Shown here piece by piece: positions 52,478 to 60,511 of a stretch of 64,000 bases of DNA. Position numbers and translations under genes: made by a program. The stretch is from an uncultured Gemmatimonadales bacterium (GTDB lineage: Bacteria > Gemmatimonadota > Gemmatimonadetes > Gemmatimonadales > GWC2-71-9). The notes beneath the pieces were generated by a model. It saw only the letters and a program-made list of their open reading frames with translations. It was not told the DNA's origin and ran no database searches. Position 1 is the first letter of the stretch. Each line of letters opens with the position of its first letter. The stretch spans positions 249,947 to 313,946 of the forward strand of contig CAMYLY010000004.1 in NCBI GenBank assembly GCA_947259405.1, given 5' to 3'.

Positions 52478-52837
52478 TCAGATTCGCTGCGGCGTCTTCT
52501 TCGTCAACTCATTGTCGACATTGCCCGTATTGAGGGTGCCTACGGGCTCGAACATCATGATGTGCGTCTCCTCCGGCGCTTCTGGCCGGTGCTCCATACC
52601 TCGAGGAACGACCAGGCAATCCCCAACGCCAAGTTCGATGTCACCATCTCTGAGGTGCATGATCAACCGACCCTTCAGCACAACGAAGAGCTCATCCTCG
52701 TCGTCGTGACGGTGCCATACAAAATCACCTCTGATCTTCGCGAGTTTTACATGTTGCCCGTTGAGTTCGGCGACGATCTTGGGATCCCAGAAATCGGTGA
52801 TCTGCGCCAGCTTGGCTGAGAGTGTGATCTTCTCCAT
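52478..52837 (-). CDS. Cupin-domain protein
   Basis: 119 residues. Single cupin with metal ligands in HRHDDEDELFVVLKG (motif 1, H-x-H-x4-E) and a later GDCLVVPRGMEHRPEA (motif 2 His). A small beta-barrel that binds Fe, Mn or Zn; such stand-alone cupins may be dioxygenases or isomerases. ATG at 52837. It follows the nucleotidyltransferase gene by 33 bp on the same strand. Confidence 0.88.
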   Translation of the reverse strand: MEKITLSAKLAQITDFWDPKIVAELNGQHVKLAKIRGDFVWHRHDDEDELFVVLKGRLIMHLRDGDIELGVGDCLVVPRGMEHRPEAPEETHIMMFEPVGTLNTGNVDNELTKKTPQRI

Positions 52838-52870
52838 GGTATTCCTCGAGTCGGTGCTGTCCGTGACGGC

Positions 52871-53974
52871 TCACGCACTGCGGACCATTTTGCGGGCGAG
52901 TTGTCGCAGGTGGCGGATACGTGCGAGCCATCTGGGTGACCCCCAACGCCATTCCAGGAACGTGCTCGGGGGGAAGAATAGATCAGCAGCCAATCGCCGC
53001 ATCGCATTCTCGTCGACGACGCGTAGCCGGCGCCTGATGCGGTTGACCGTGATGCGATTCTCGTCGTTCGGATCGGTGCCCGCGACGATCACGAGCCACT
53101 GCACGAGATTGAGTCGTCGGAGAAAGGTGCTTGTCGTTGCAGGGCTCGCTCCCGCTCCTGCCTTCATGCGCCGCACTCCGAGATCTCTATCCATGATTCG
53201 GGCCAGTGCGTGTCCCATATCGCGAACCCCAAGGTCGGCGGCCACCGCGAGATACTCGCTGCCCCCTTCATCGTCGAACTCCTGAAAGACAAACGACAGA
53301 TCCAGCAGGCCTCGCACATGCAGCAGATCAGTGTGAACGAGATGATGAGCTAGAATCGCGGCGTGGTGTTCCGGAGCCGGAGTGTTCCGTCTTCCCGTCG
53401 TTACGACCGACTCCCAGATTCGGGCGGGGAGTTGGTGGTCGTTTCGCGGGAGGATTCGGTCCACCGGATCCAGCGTCCAGTGCAGGTCGACTCCGACACT
53501 GGTGATCTCCCCGGCGGGTTGACGCGCGAGGGCGAGAGCCGATCGAAGCTCAGGAGGACCGGCCTGTTGGCCTTCAGGCAAACGATCATACCCAAGGTGG
53601 GCAAGCGCTTGGAGCGTTTCCTGCCGGGAACCGGGCGGTACGTAGAGGTCGATATCGCCCAAGAATCGATCGCCTGGTTCATAGACGCGCCCCGCAAGCG
53701 CAACCCCTTTCGCAAAGAAGTGTTGGATTCGACGCGTCCGAAGCGCGTCACTGAGACGGTCCGATTCCTCAAGGACAATCACGTGATAGAGTTTTTGCGC
53801 GCGCAAAAGGTTGGGGTCGCTCAAGACTGGAGGATCAACGCCGACCCGGGTCATGAGCCCTGGGAATCCTAGCCGGAGCAGCAACTCCGGGATATTCCGC
53901 GATCGGCCAACGCGTTCCGCGACCACGCGCACCGCGTCGTAATAGCGATGGACTGGCGTGAGATCGAACGTCAT
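52871..53974 (-). CDS. Nucleotidyltransferase-family protein (NTP_transf_5 type)
   Basis: 367 residues. Core motif FFAKGVALAGRVYEPGDRFLGDIDLYV: a helix followed by the G-D-I-D-L-Y acidic pair of nucleotidyltransferases (PF14907 style), with VGVDLHWTLDPVD as the next signature and a helical C-terminal region. Members occur next to HprK-like kinases in exopolysaccharide and lasso/RiPP clusters. The adjoining gene here is indeed a kinase whose end overlaps this start by four bases. Acceptor molecule unknown. Confidence 0.82.
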   Translation of the reverse strand: MTFDLTPVHRYYDAVRVVAERVGRSRNIPELLLRLGFPGLMTRVGVDPPVLSDPNLLRAQKLYHVIVLEESDRLSDALRTRRIQHFFAKGVALAGRVYEPGDRFLGDIDLYVPPGSRQETLQALAHLGYDRLPEGQQAGPPELRSALALARQPAGEITSVGVDLHWTLDPVDRILPRNDHQLPARIWESVVTTGRRNTPAPEHHAAILAHHLVHTDLLHVRGLLDLSFVFQEFDDEGGSEYLAVAADLGVRDMGHALARIMDRDLGVRRMKAGAGASPATTSTFLRRLNLVQWLVIVAGTDPNDENRITVNRIRRRLRVVDENAMRRLAADLFFPPSTFLEWRWGSPRWLARIRHLRQLARKMVRSA

Positions 53975-54798
53975 AGCGATGCGAGCATCTCGGCCGCTTG
54001 CACCGAATCACCAAACGTCACTCGCACGGCGTGCGCTCGTTCCGCGACGCGGGCGAGTCCCTCAAAGCGCTGCTGGGCCGTCGACCCCGATGGCATCGCC
54101 GACGCCACGAGCGCCGCGAGTGCCGCACCAGTATTCACCGGCTCCATGGAAAGCGACGCACCAGGCCTGTATTGCACGATCCCCAGCGTCTTGACCCGCT
54201 GCGGCATTGCCCACCCGGATACCGGACCCGGATCGAAGTACGACTCGCCGGGGTCGGACAGCGCGGCGAGCTCAGGAGACTGTGTGATACCAAGATCCAC
54301 CAATCGATGAGGGTGCACGCCGAACAATCGTTTGAATGGATGCACGACACCATCAGGACCGATGAGCACGATGTCGTCGCCCAAGACCGGCATCTTGGTG
54401 GCACACCAGCTTGTAGCAAGACTGCTCTTTCCAGCTCCGGAACCACCGAGAGCCAAGACGGCACCGTCGGAGCCATGGGCACCCGACGCGTGCAAGTGCA
54501 AGAACTCCGGCAGCGCGGTGAGCAGGGTGAGGGTCAAGGCGTACTCGATCGCGTTGATCGCGTCGTGAATGCTCGTAAAGAGGGTACGCCCGCCCAGTGC
54601 ATCAGTAACGGCCCAGCCGTCACTCTCTTTGGATAACACGCAGCTCGTTTCGGCTGGACGTTCGTCCCCCAAATAATCGGCATACGCGGGAAACAGGTTC
54701 CGCACGGACGTCGCCGTGACCTCATCCGGGGTCCGCACGCACACCACACGTCCGTTGAGCGTGAAGATCGCTGATGGCGCTTCGGTGGTCTCTGTCAA
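53971..54798 (-). CDS. HprK-like P-loop kinase
   Basis: 275 residues. Walker A GGSGAGKS at 118-125 and a second nucleotide region VLGDDIVLIGPDGVV (Walker B-like). The C-terminal half (PHRLVDLGITQSP, MPQRVKTLGIVQYRPG) fits HPr-kinase-like proteins that lack the HPr-recognition N-terminus. In lasso peptide gene clusters such kinases phosphorylate the precursor; in exopolysaccharide loci they act elsewhere. No lasso precursor, B1/B2 protease or C cyclase is within the window. Overlaps the nucleotidyltransferase gene by 4 bp (ATGA). Confidence 0.82.
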   Translation of the reverse strand: MTETTEAPSAIFTLNGRVVCVRTPDEVTATSVRNLFPAYADYLGDERPAETSCVLSKESDGWAVTDALGGRTLFTSIHDAINAIEYALTLTLLTALPEFLHLHASGAHGSDGAVLALGGSGAGKSSLATSWCATKMPVLGDDIVLIGPDGVVHPFKRLFGVHPHRLVDLGITQSPELAALSDPGESYFDPGPVSGWAMPQRVKTLGIVQYRPGASLSMEPVNTGAALAALVASAMPSGSTAQQRFEGLARVAERAHAVRVTFGDSVQAAEMLASL

Positions 54799-54879
54799 GA
54801 TTGGGTGGTTGCCCTCACGTCACCGCCTCTCGCGGGCCGTCGGACTCACCCCCGGAAGGCCTGCTATCGATGATCCAAC

Positions 54880-55413
54880 TCAGGGCTGGTCACTGCCGAC
54901 GCCATACCGAGTGCGGAGAATCTCCAGGTGATGTTGCGTGTGGCCAGCCACGATATAGGCCAGCGCCCGCGCACTCACGGTTTGTCCGTTCGCGGTACCA
55001 CGGCTTGTCCATTTCGCGAACTCGATCGATTCGACCAACGCCAGCGTCGCATGCCGGCAGGCTTCCCATTCCATTACCAGGTCTCCAAGCTCTCGCGCAT
55101 TGAAGTTACCTGCCGGCACGTACTGATTTTCGTCGAAGCCCGGGATGGGCGTCGGATCATCACGAACGATGCGCATCATGCGGTACGCGAGCACACGCTC
55201 GGTATCACACAAGTGCCCGATCACTTCCTTGATCGTCCACTTGTCAGGCGCATATCGGAATCCGGCGTCCGCTACGGTGATGAGGAGTGCAGGCAGCGCC
55301 TGCAGCTGCTCGTGAATCACCGCACGGGCATCGCGATCGCTCACATGGCCGATATAGCCGGCGTAGAACTGATCGAATTCGTCGGCAGCCGGTGCAGTCA
55401 GAACGTCGGGCAC
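54880..55413 (-). CDS. DinB-family protein
   Basis: 177 residues, four-helix bundle with three metal-binding His positions: LHE-like region YAPDKWTIKEVIGHLCDTERVLAYRMMRI (His at about 69), and the pattern YIVAGHTQHHLEILRTRYG near the C-terminus. DinB-fold proteins act as thiol transferases or metal-dependent enzymes; YfiT-like members are named for damage induction. Substrate unknown. Upstream of the kinase pair on the same strand, 81 bp before its start. Confidence 0.9.
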   Translation of the reverse strand: MPDVLTAPAADEFDQFYAGYIGHVSDRDARAVIHEQLQALPALLITVADAGFRYAPDKWTIKEVIGHLCDTERVLAYRMMRIVRDDPTPIPGFDENQYVPAGNFNARELGDLVMEWEACRHATLALVESIEFAKWTSRGTANGQTVSARALAYIVAGHTQHHLEILRTRYGVGSDQP

Positions 55414-55425
55414 GCGTGCATCCGA

Positions 55426-56736
55426 TCAGCGCCGCTGGGAATACGTGGCTGCTGCAGTGGGGACGAGCGTCTCCGCACCCGAGTCCGGTGACCAATCGGT
55501 GGGAGCCGTCGAATCGAGTATCCCCAGGCCGGCCTGTGGAGTTCCAACCAGGATACCATAGTCGAGGTTACCGTCATCCCCCAATGCGGTGAGCGGGACC
55601 CGAACCGTGATGACTCTGCCGGAGAACTCCGCCGGCGCACGGTACACCGTCTGGCCACTCGGAAGGATCGAAACGGTATGCTGACCACTAACGAGCTGGA
55701 TTGGGATCCGAAACTCGATCCCCATGCCGGAGATCGTCGTGTCTGGTCGCACATCGATGATAGGGAGGTTCCCAGTGTTCGGGTTCTGGTCAATGTCGAT
55801 TTCGATGAACCCATGGACGGTGTTGGCTCCACCTTCCACACTTGAACGGGCGTCCTGGGCGAACCGCATGTGAAAGACAACGGTGCCATCCACAACAACG
55901 GCTCCGTAGGCGACGAGGTCCGGTGGTACCCCACCCGCCCCTGGTACCCGATCTCCAACAACATCCGGAACGGGGTTGAGCCCGATGACCGAGAACGTAG
56001 CCGGCTGGCGGCTCCCTACGGTCGCCGTAACCACATTGTCGCCAACCGATGGGCCTACCGTGAGGACGGTTGTGGCCATACCCATCGAATCGGTAGTTGA
56101 GGTCATTTGGGCGACGGCACCGCCACCAGCAACAACCGCCCATGCCACGTCCACATTGGGAATCGGATTCTGCAACGAGTCGTAGACACCCACGACGAGC
56201 TGGTCCGCCGCCTGACCGACCTCGGCAGACCCGAGCGAACCGTTAAGAGGTGTGATGGTGTGGGGAGGACCCAGCAATGCCGTCGCCCGATACAACACGC
56301 TTCGGACTCCGTCGATTGGTCGTTGGAGGTCGTCGACGACTGTCGTGCTCGCAAGCTGTTCACCGATGGGTCCACCCAAAGCCCACCAGAATTCGCCCTC
56401 GCCCAATTCGTTGGTCGTGTCGGAGAATGTCTGACTCTGGGGCGAGGTGGCCGTGCGCATCAGGCCACCCGACTCGCCGATGGTCGTATGGAACACAAAC
56501 ACGCCGGGTACACCGTTTCCGGCTTCGTCAACGACGCGATAGCGGATCGGCTCAGGGAGCACGGTACCGGATTGGGCCGATTGGTCGGCGCCGGAGATCG
56601 CCTGGACCTCCGAAGGGCTACTTGAGCCACACCCAACGACGGCCACACAGAATCCGACGGCACTGAAGCACCCGCGGGCTGGAGCCCCAAAAAGAACGGG
56701 GCGACACATCCGTCTCGAGTATCTCGTGAAGTGCAT
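55426..56736 (-). CDS. Lipoprotein with bacterial Ig-like (Big_1) domains
   Basis: 436 residues. Signal and lipobox CVAVVGCGSSS at about residues 30-36. Two Ig-like domains: PIRYRVVDEAGNGVPGVFVFHTTIGESGG and DQLVVGVYDSLQNPIPNVDVAWAVVAGGG, the latter with the D-x-x-G-N-P and V-x-x-x-V-x-W pattern typical of invasin/Big_1 folds. The C-terminal 200 residues are beta-rich (VHGFIEIDIDQNPNTGN) and of unknown family. Function: probable surface-attached adhesion or structural protein. The TetR gene at 56896 is divergent. Confidence 0.87.
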   Translation of the reverse strand: MHFTRYSRRMCRPVLFGAPARGCFSAVGFCVAVVGCGSSSPSEVQAISGADQSAQSGTVLPEPIRYRVVDEAGNGVPGVFVFHTTIGESGGLMRTATSPQSQTFSDTTNELGEGEFWWALGGPIGEQLASTTVVDDLQRPIDGVRSVLYRATALLGPPHTITPLNGSLGSAEVGQAADQLVVGVYDSLQNPIPNVDVAWAVVAGGGAVAQMTSTTDSMGMATTVLTVGPSVGDNVVTATVGSRQPATFSVIGLNPVPDVVGDRVPGAGGVPPDLVAYGAVVVDGTVVFHMRFAQDARSSVEGGANTVHGFIEIDIDQNPNTGNLPIIDVRPDTTISGMGIEFRIPIQLVSGQHTVSILPSGQTVYRAPAEFSGRVITVRVPLTALGDDGNLDYGILVGTPQAGLGILDSTAPTDWSPDSGAETLVPTAAATYSQRR

Positions 56737-56879
56737 AAGCAGAAAAATCGCCGTGTCGTCAATGACTGGCCAGGGCCACTCCCGCCAGTCGTTCGGACAT
56801 CCGGTCAGCCACGTTCAATTGCCGCCGGATTGGATGTACCGCTTGACGCAACTGGCCGCATCATCGATGTTGTAGTCAT

Positions 56880-56891
56880 CCAACTAGTTGG
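56880..56891. promoter_or_regulatory. TetR-type operator before the TetR gene
   Basis: CCAACTAGTTGG is a perfect 12-bp palindrome ending five bases before the ATG at 56896. GTCAT (56875-56879) and ATGAC (56896-56900) flank it as a weaker outer inverted repeat. Confidence 0.6.
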
Positions 56892-56895
56892 TTGA

Positions 56896-57471
56896 ATGAC
56901 AGACAAGAGCTCTAAGTCTAAGCATAGCATCGTGGAAGCCGCGCTCTCGGAGTTCGGCGAATATGGTTTCGCCGGTGCGCGAACGGATAGAATCGCGAAG
57001 CGCGCCGGGGTAAACAAGCAGCTCATCTACTACTACTTCGGCTCAAAGCAACGCCTTTTTGAATCGGTGGCAGGCGAGGCTGCCGCGAGGGTGCGGGTCG
57101 CCGCCGAGCCCGTGATGCCTGGGGCATCGGCGAGTGAGCGACTTCGCGTCCAACTGCGACAGCTATTTGAGGGCCTCGAGGCGGACCTATCGTTAACCAT
57201 CGTTTTGATCAAGGGATTGGAGGATGACTCGCAGCAGCACGCCCAGGCGTGGGGCCGGGATGCGCTCGACCAGATTGCGGCAACCGTCTCGGAAGGACAA
57301 GGTCTGGGGTTCTTTCGAGACGACGTTGATCCTCAGCTCGCCGCCCGACAGGTTCTGGCACTGTTGCTCGGGTATTTCGACTACTCACCCGTGATGCAAC
57401 GTGATGGTGAGGACCCCGCACATTGGTTGGCCGCCACGACCGATCTGTTGCTCACATCGCTGCAATGGTAG
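56896..57471 (+). CDS. TetR-family transcriptional regulator
   Basis: 191 residues. N-terminal HTH: SKHSIVEAALSEFGEYGFAGARTDRIAKRAGVNKQLIYYYFGSKQRLFESV, canonical for TetR with the YYYF motif at the end of the recognition helix. The ligand domain (about 65-191) is of the AcrR/TetR_C type. It is divergent from the Big_1 lipoprotein gene across a 159-bp region, which is its most likely target besides its own promoter. Ligand unknown. Confidence 0.92.
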   Translation: MTDKSSKSKHSIVEAALSEFGEYGFAGARTDRIAKRAGVNKQLIYYYFGSKQRLFESVAGEAAARVRVAAEPVMPGASASERLRVQLRQLFEGLEADLSLTIVLIKGLEDDSQQHAQAWGRDALDQIAATVSEGQGLGFFRDDVDPQLAARQVLALLLGYFDYSPVMQRDGEDPAHWLAATTDLLLTSLQW

Positions 57472-57518
57472 CGTCGATAGTCCTATCGAGGACGACGAGA
57501 ATCCGCCTCCTGCCATCG

Positions 57519-59993
57519 TCAGTTACGCACCGGAACGAATCCGGTCTCATCCTCGGATAAGATGTCCGACACCGTCCCATCGGCAGGGAAAGCCACAGCG
57601 ATCACATCGCTCAAGGTCTCGACCGCATGAACGCTGAGTTTGTTACGCTCTTCCTCACGAATCTCATCGAGGTCCGCCTCATTCTCTTTGGGGAGAATGA
57701 TCGTCGTGATCCCGGCCCGGCATGCACCCAGGACCTTCTCCTTCACGCCGCCAATAGGTAACACGCGCCCTGACAACGTGACTTCACCGGTCATTGCCAC
57801 GTCGTTGCGCACCGGACGGCCGGACAACGCACTGACGAGGGCTGTCGCCATCGTGATTCCAGCAGACGGTCCGTCTTTGGGAATGGCCCCGGCCGGCACG
57901 TGCACGTGGATCTCTTTGCCGCTCAACTTCTCCTTTTCGATACCGAGTTCCTCGGCGTGGGTCTTGGCGTACGTCAACGCGGCGCGGGCCGACTCTTTCA
58001 TGACGTCCCCCAACTGTCCAGTAAGCACGAGGTCGTCGCGCCCGTCCATAACGGAGACCTCGACAAACATGATGTCGCCTCCGACCGGCGTGTAGTACAT
58101 CCCCGTGGCGATCCCGACCGCTTCGTGTTCGGCCATACGCTCGGGGTGCACGTTGGGCTTGCCAATCAGGTTGGTCACTTCGCCATCAGTCAAGATCACG
58201 CGTTCGACCTCCTCGGCCGCGATGCGTCGAGCAACCTTTCGGGCAACCTTGGCGATTTCGCGTTCCAATTGTCGAACACCTGCCTCGCGCGTGTATCCAG
58301 TGATCAGACCACGGAGCGCATCGTCTTCGATCGCCAACTCTTCCATTGTCAGACCTGCTTCGTCCAGCTGGCGGGGAATCAGGTACTGCCGGGCGATGGC
58401 CACCTTTTCGTGCTCCGTGTAGCCCGAGAACTCGACCATCTCCATTCGATCGAGGAGTGGAACCGGAATCATCTCACGGAAATTGGCCGTCGCAATGAAG
58501 AGCACTTCCGAAAGGTCGAACGGTACGCCTAGGTAATGGTCGGTAAACGAATCGTTCTGTGCCGGGTCGAGCACCTCGAGGAGGGCCGCAGCCGGATCGC
58601 CCTGAAACGACACGCCGAGCTTGTCCACTTCGTCGAGCAAGAAGACGGGGTTCTTCGTTCCGGCCCGTTTCATTCCTTCGACGATGCGACCTGGCATCGC
58701 GCCGACGTAGGTCCGTCGGTGTCCTCGTATGTCGGCTTCATCACGTGCACCACCCAAAGAGATCCGCACGTACTTGCGATCCATAGCTCGTGCGATCGAC
58801 TTGGCGATCGACGTTTTTCCCACACCCGGGGGGCCCACGAACAGTAGAATTGAGCCCTTGGATCCCCGATCGTCCCAGTTGCCGGCTACGCGCCATTCGC
58901 CCGTCTCGACGTCCACGGGCTTCTCATCAGCTTCGTCCTCATCCGAACGCCGTTCATCGCGGAGCTTCCGCACCGCCAGGAACTCCAACACCCGGTCCTT
59001 TACATCCTTGAGTCCGTAGTGGTCTTCGTCGAGAATCTGACCGGCGTTTGCGAGGTCGAGTTTGTCCACGCTCCGCTCATTCCACGGAAGCTCCGCCACG
59101 GTCTCGAGGAACGTACGGATGACCTGTGCTTCCATCGACTCGCGACCCGCTCGCTCCAAGCGGCGAAGTTCTCGGTCGACCTCTTTGCGCGCTTCATCGG
59201 GCAGGTCGAGCTTGGCGATCTGCACCTTGAGTTCCTCGAGCTCTCCGACCTCATCCACCTCTCCGAGCTCTTCGCGGATGGCCCTCATTTGCTCGCGCAG
59301 GAACATCTCGCGTTGCCGCTCACCCAACTCTTCCTGCACCTTGGACTTGATATCCTCCTGCGCATCGAGCAGCTCGAGCTGTCGCTGGACGTGAATGAGA
59401 ACGCGACGCAGGCGTTCTTCGATTCCTCGGGTCTCCAACAGCGCCTGTCGCTCCGACGGCGACACATCGAGATGGCCTGCAACGAGATCGGCGAAGCGAC
59501 CGGGATCTTCGACCCCTTCGAGGACCTGCTTCACGACCTCTTGGGGCAGACCGGTTTTGATGCCAAGTTCGGCAGCTCGCTCGCGCACCTCTTTGTGCAG
59601 CGCCACAAATGCGGCGTCGTCAGGATCGACGGGCGGCAGGTCGGTGGCTTCCTGCACGACGGCTTCGATGTATGCGTCGGTGGGATTGTATTGGAGGACG
59701 GTGGCCCGGAATTCGCCGCTCAAGAGAAGCTGAATGCCGCCCAGCCCTCGCTGAACTTGCCCGATGCGACCCACGACGCCGGTAGTGTAGAGAATCTCCG
59801 GTCTCGCGACCTCGATGTTCTCACGTTGGCCGACCGCAAAGACCAGCTTGTCTTCGGTTTCCAGCGAGGCTTCGATTGCCCGCAACGTAGCGGGCCTGCC
59901 AACGCCGATTGGCGCCGTGACGCCCGGGAACAGCACGGTCTCCCGCAAGGCTAGAACTGGGAGACGCATGATGCCACGGTTCGAACTAGTCAT
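57519..59993 (-). CDS. lon: ATP-dependent protease Lon
   Basis: 824 residues from ATG 59993, chosen because GAGG lies seven bases before it; an ATG at 60041 is possible but unsupported. Domains in order: LON substrate-binding domain (MRLPVLALRETVLFPGVTAP), coiled region, AAA+ ATPase (VGPPGVGKTSIAKS Walker A, LLDEVDKLG Walker B), and protease domain with Ser in PKDGPSAGI and Lys in VKEKVLGAC. A 30-residue acidic insert (SDEDEADEKPVDVETGE...) sits just before Walker A. Degrades misfolded and regulatory proteins. A sigma-54-like promoter lies upstream (60050-60066). Confidence 0.95.
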   Translation of the reverse strand: MTSSNRGIMRLPVLALRETVLFPGVTAPIGVGRPATLRAIEASLETEDKLVFAVGQRENIEVARPEILYTTGVVGRIGQVQRGLGGIQLLLSGEFRATVLQYNPTDAYIEAVVQEATDLPPVDPDDAAFVALHKEVRERAAELGIKTGLPQEVVKQVLEGVEDPGRFADLVAGHLDVSPSERQALLETRGIEERLRRVLIHVQRQLELLDAQEDIKSKVQEELGERQREMFLREQMRAIREELGEVDEVGELEELKVQIAKLDLPDEARKEVDRELRRLERAGRESMEAQVIRTFLETVAELPWNERSVDKLDLANAGQILDEDHYGLKDVKDRVLEFLAVRKLRDERRSDEDEADEKPVDVETGEWRVAGNWDDRGSKGSILLFVGPPGVGKTSIAKSIARAMDRKYVRISLGGARDEADIRGHRRTYVGAMPGRIVEGMKRAGTKNPVFLLDEVDKLGVSFQGDPAAALLEVLDPAQNDSFTDHYLGVPFDLSEVLFIATANFREMIPVPLLDRMEMVEFSGYTEHEKVAIARQYLIPRQLDEAGLTMEELAIEDDALRGLITGYTREAGVRQLEREIAKVARKVARRIAAEEVERVILTDGEVTNLIGKPNVHPERMAEHEAVGIATGMYYTPVGGDIMFVEVSVMDGRDDLVLTGQLGDVMKESARAALTYAKTHAEELGIEKEKLSGKEIHVHVPAGAIPKDGPSAGITMATALVSALSGRPVRNDVAMTGEVTLSGRVLPIGGVKEKVLGACRAGITTIILPKENEADLDEIREEERNKLSVHAVETLSDVIAVAFPADGTVSDILSEDETGFVPVRN

Positions 59994-60049
59994 GTTGATC
60001 CTCGGCTTCCCCAGGCGAATGTCGCTGGATGCGTGATCCACTCTCGACG

Positions 60050-60066
60050 CGCAGAGCCTGTGCCAG
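60050..60066 (-). promoter_or_regulatory. Candidate sigma-54 promoter upstream of lon
   Basis: On the minus strand CTGGCACAGGCTCTGCG has GG and GC exactly ten bases apart (GG-N10-GC) and matches 13 of 17 consensus positions of a -24/-12 promoter. The predicted start is about 45 bp before the lon ATG. It depends on an rpoN gene elsewhere. Confidence 0.4.
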
Positions 60067-60182
60067 GGTACACTCCCGATCTGGCAGCGTCTAGAGCTTC
60101 AGACCACCGAAAAGGCCAGGAGTTCCTGCCGCATGGGCACGAACCTGACACTTTCTGCCGAATTGACCGTTAGGGAGTGGGT

Positions 60183-60428
60183 TTAAGGCGCTTTGGGGGC
60201 GATGTTGAGAAGGGCACGGAGTTCCGAGTCCGTGAGTTGTTCGAGGAGACCGGCTTTGGTCGTGACCTCTCGGGCCCGTTCTGCATGATCCGATTCGCAG
60301 CTGAATCGGACTATGTCCTGCGGTTCCGGGAAGCTCCCCTTCTTGTTCTTGACGGGGATCAACCCGGACGTTCGGCCGACTCGTTCAGCCGACCACCGTC
60401 GCCCAGCATCGTCCGAGACCCAACGCAT
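60183..60428 (-). CDS. Hypothetical 81-residue protein
   Basis: 81 residues, not recognised. It starts MRWVSDDAGRRWSAERVGRTSG, has a mid-section PEPQDIVRFSCESD and ends in ELRALLNIAPKAP, with repeated acidic/basic clusters and no membrane segment. The regular codon content and the W/R pattern suggest a real gene rather than a shadow, since nothing else overlaps it. It is divergent from the Ser/Thr kinase at 60512; an inverted repeat CCCGGC-N22-GCCGGG (60461-60494) lies between them. Confidence 0.55.
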   Translation of the reverse strand: MRWVSDDAGRRWSAERVGRTSGLIPVKNKKGSFPEPQDIVRFSCESDHAERAREVTTKAGLLEQLTDSELRALLNIAPKAP

Positions 60429-60511
60429 GATTGTCTAACTCAGTAGTATGACTCCGGTTGCCCGGCCTTTAGGGGTACGTTAATGTATGCCGGGTTGGGG
60501 GCAGATGCTAC

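Noticed and set aside
52871..54798. Lasso peptide biosynthesis cluster
   Set aside because: Kinase and nucleotidyltransferase fit, but no precursor, B1/B2 or C protein is present in the surrounding 5 kb.
59019..59954. 311-codon plus-strand frame opposite lon
   Set aside because: Complement of the Lon N-terminal domains; typical third-codon-position GC shadow.
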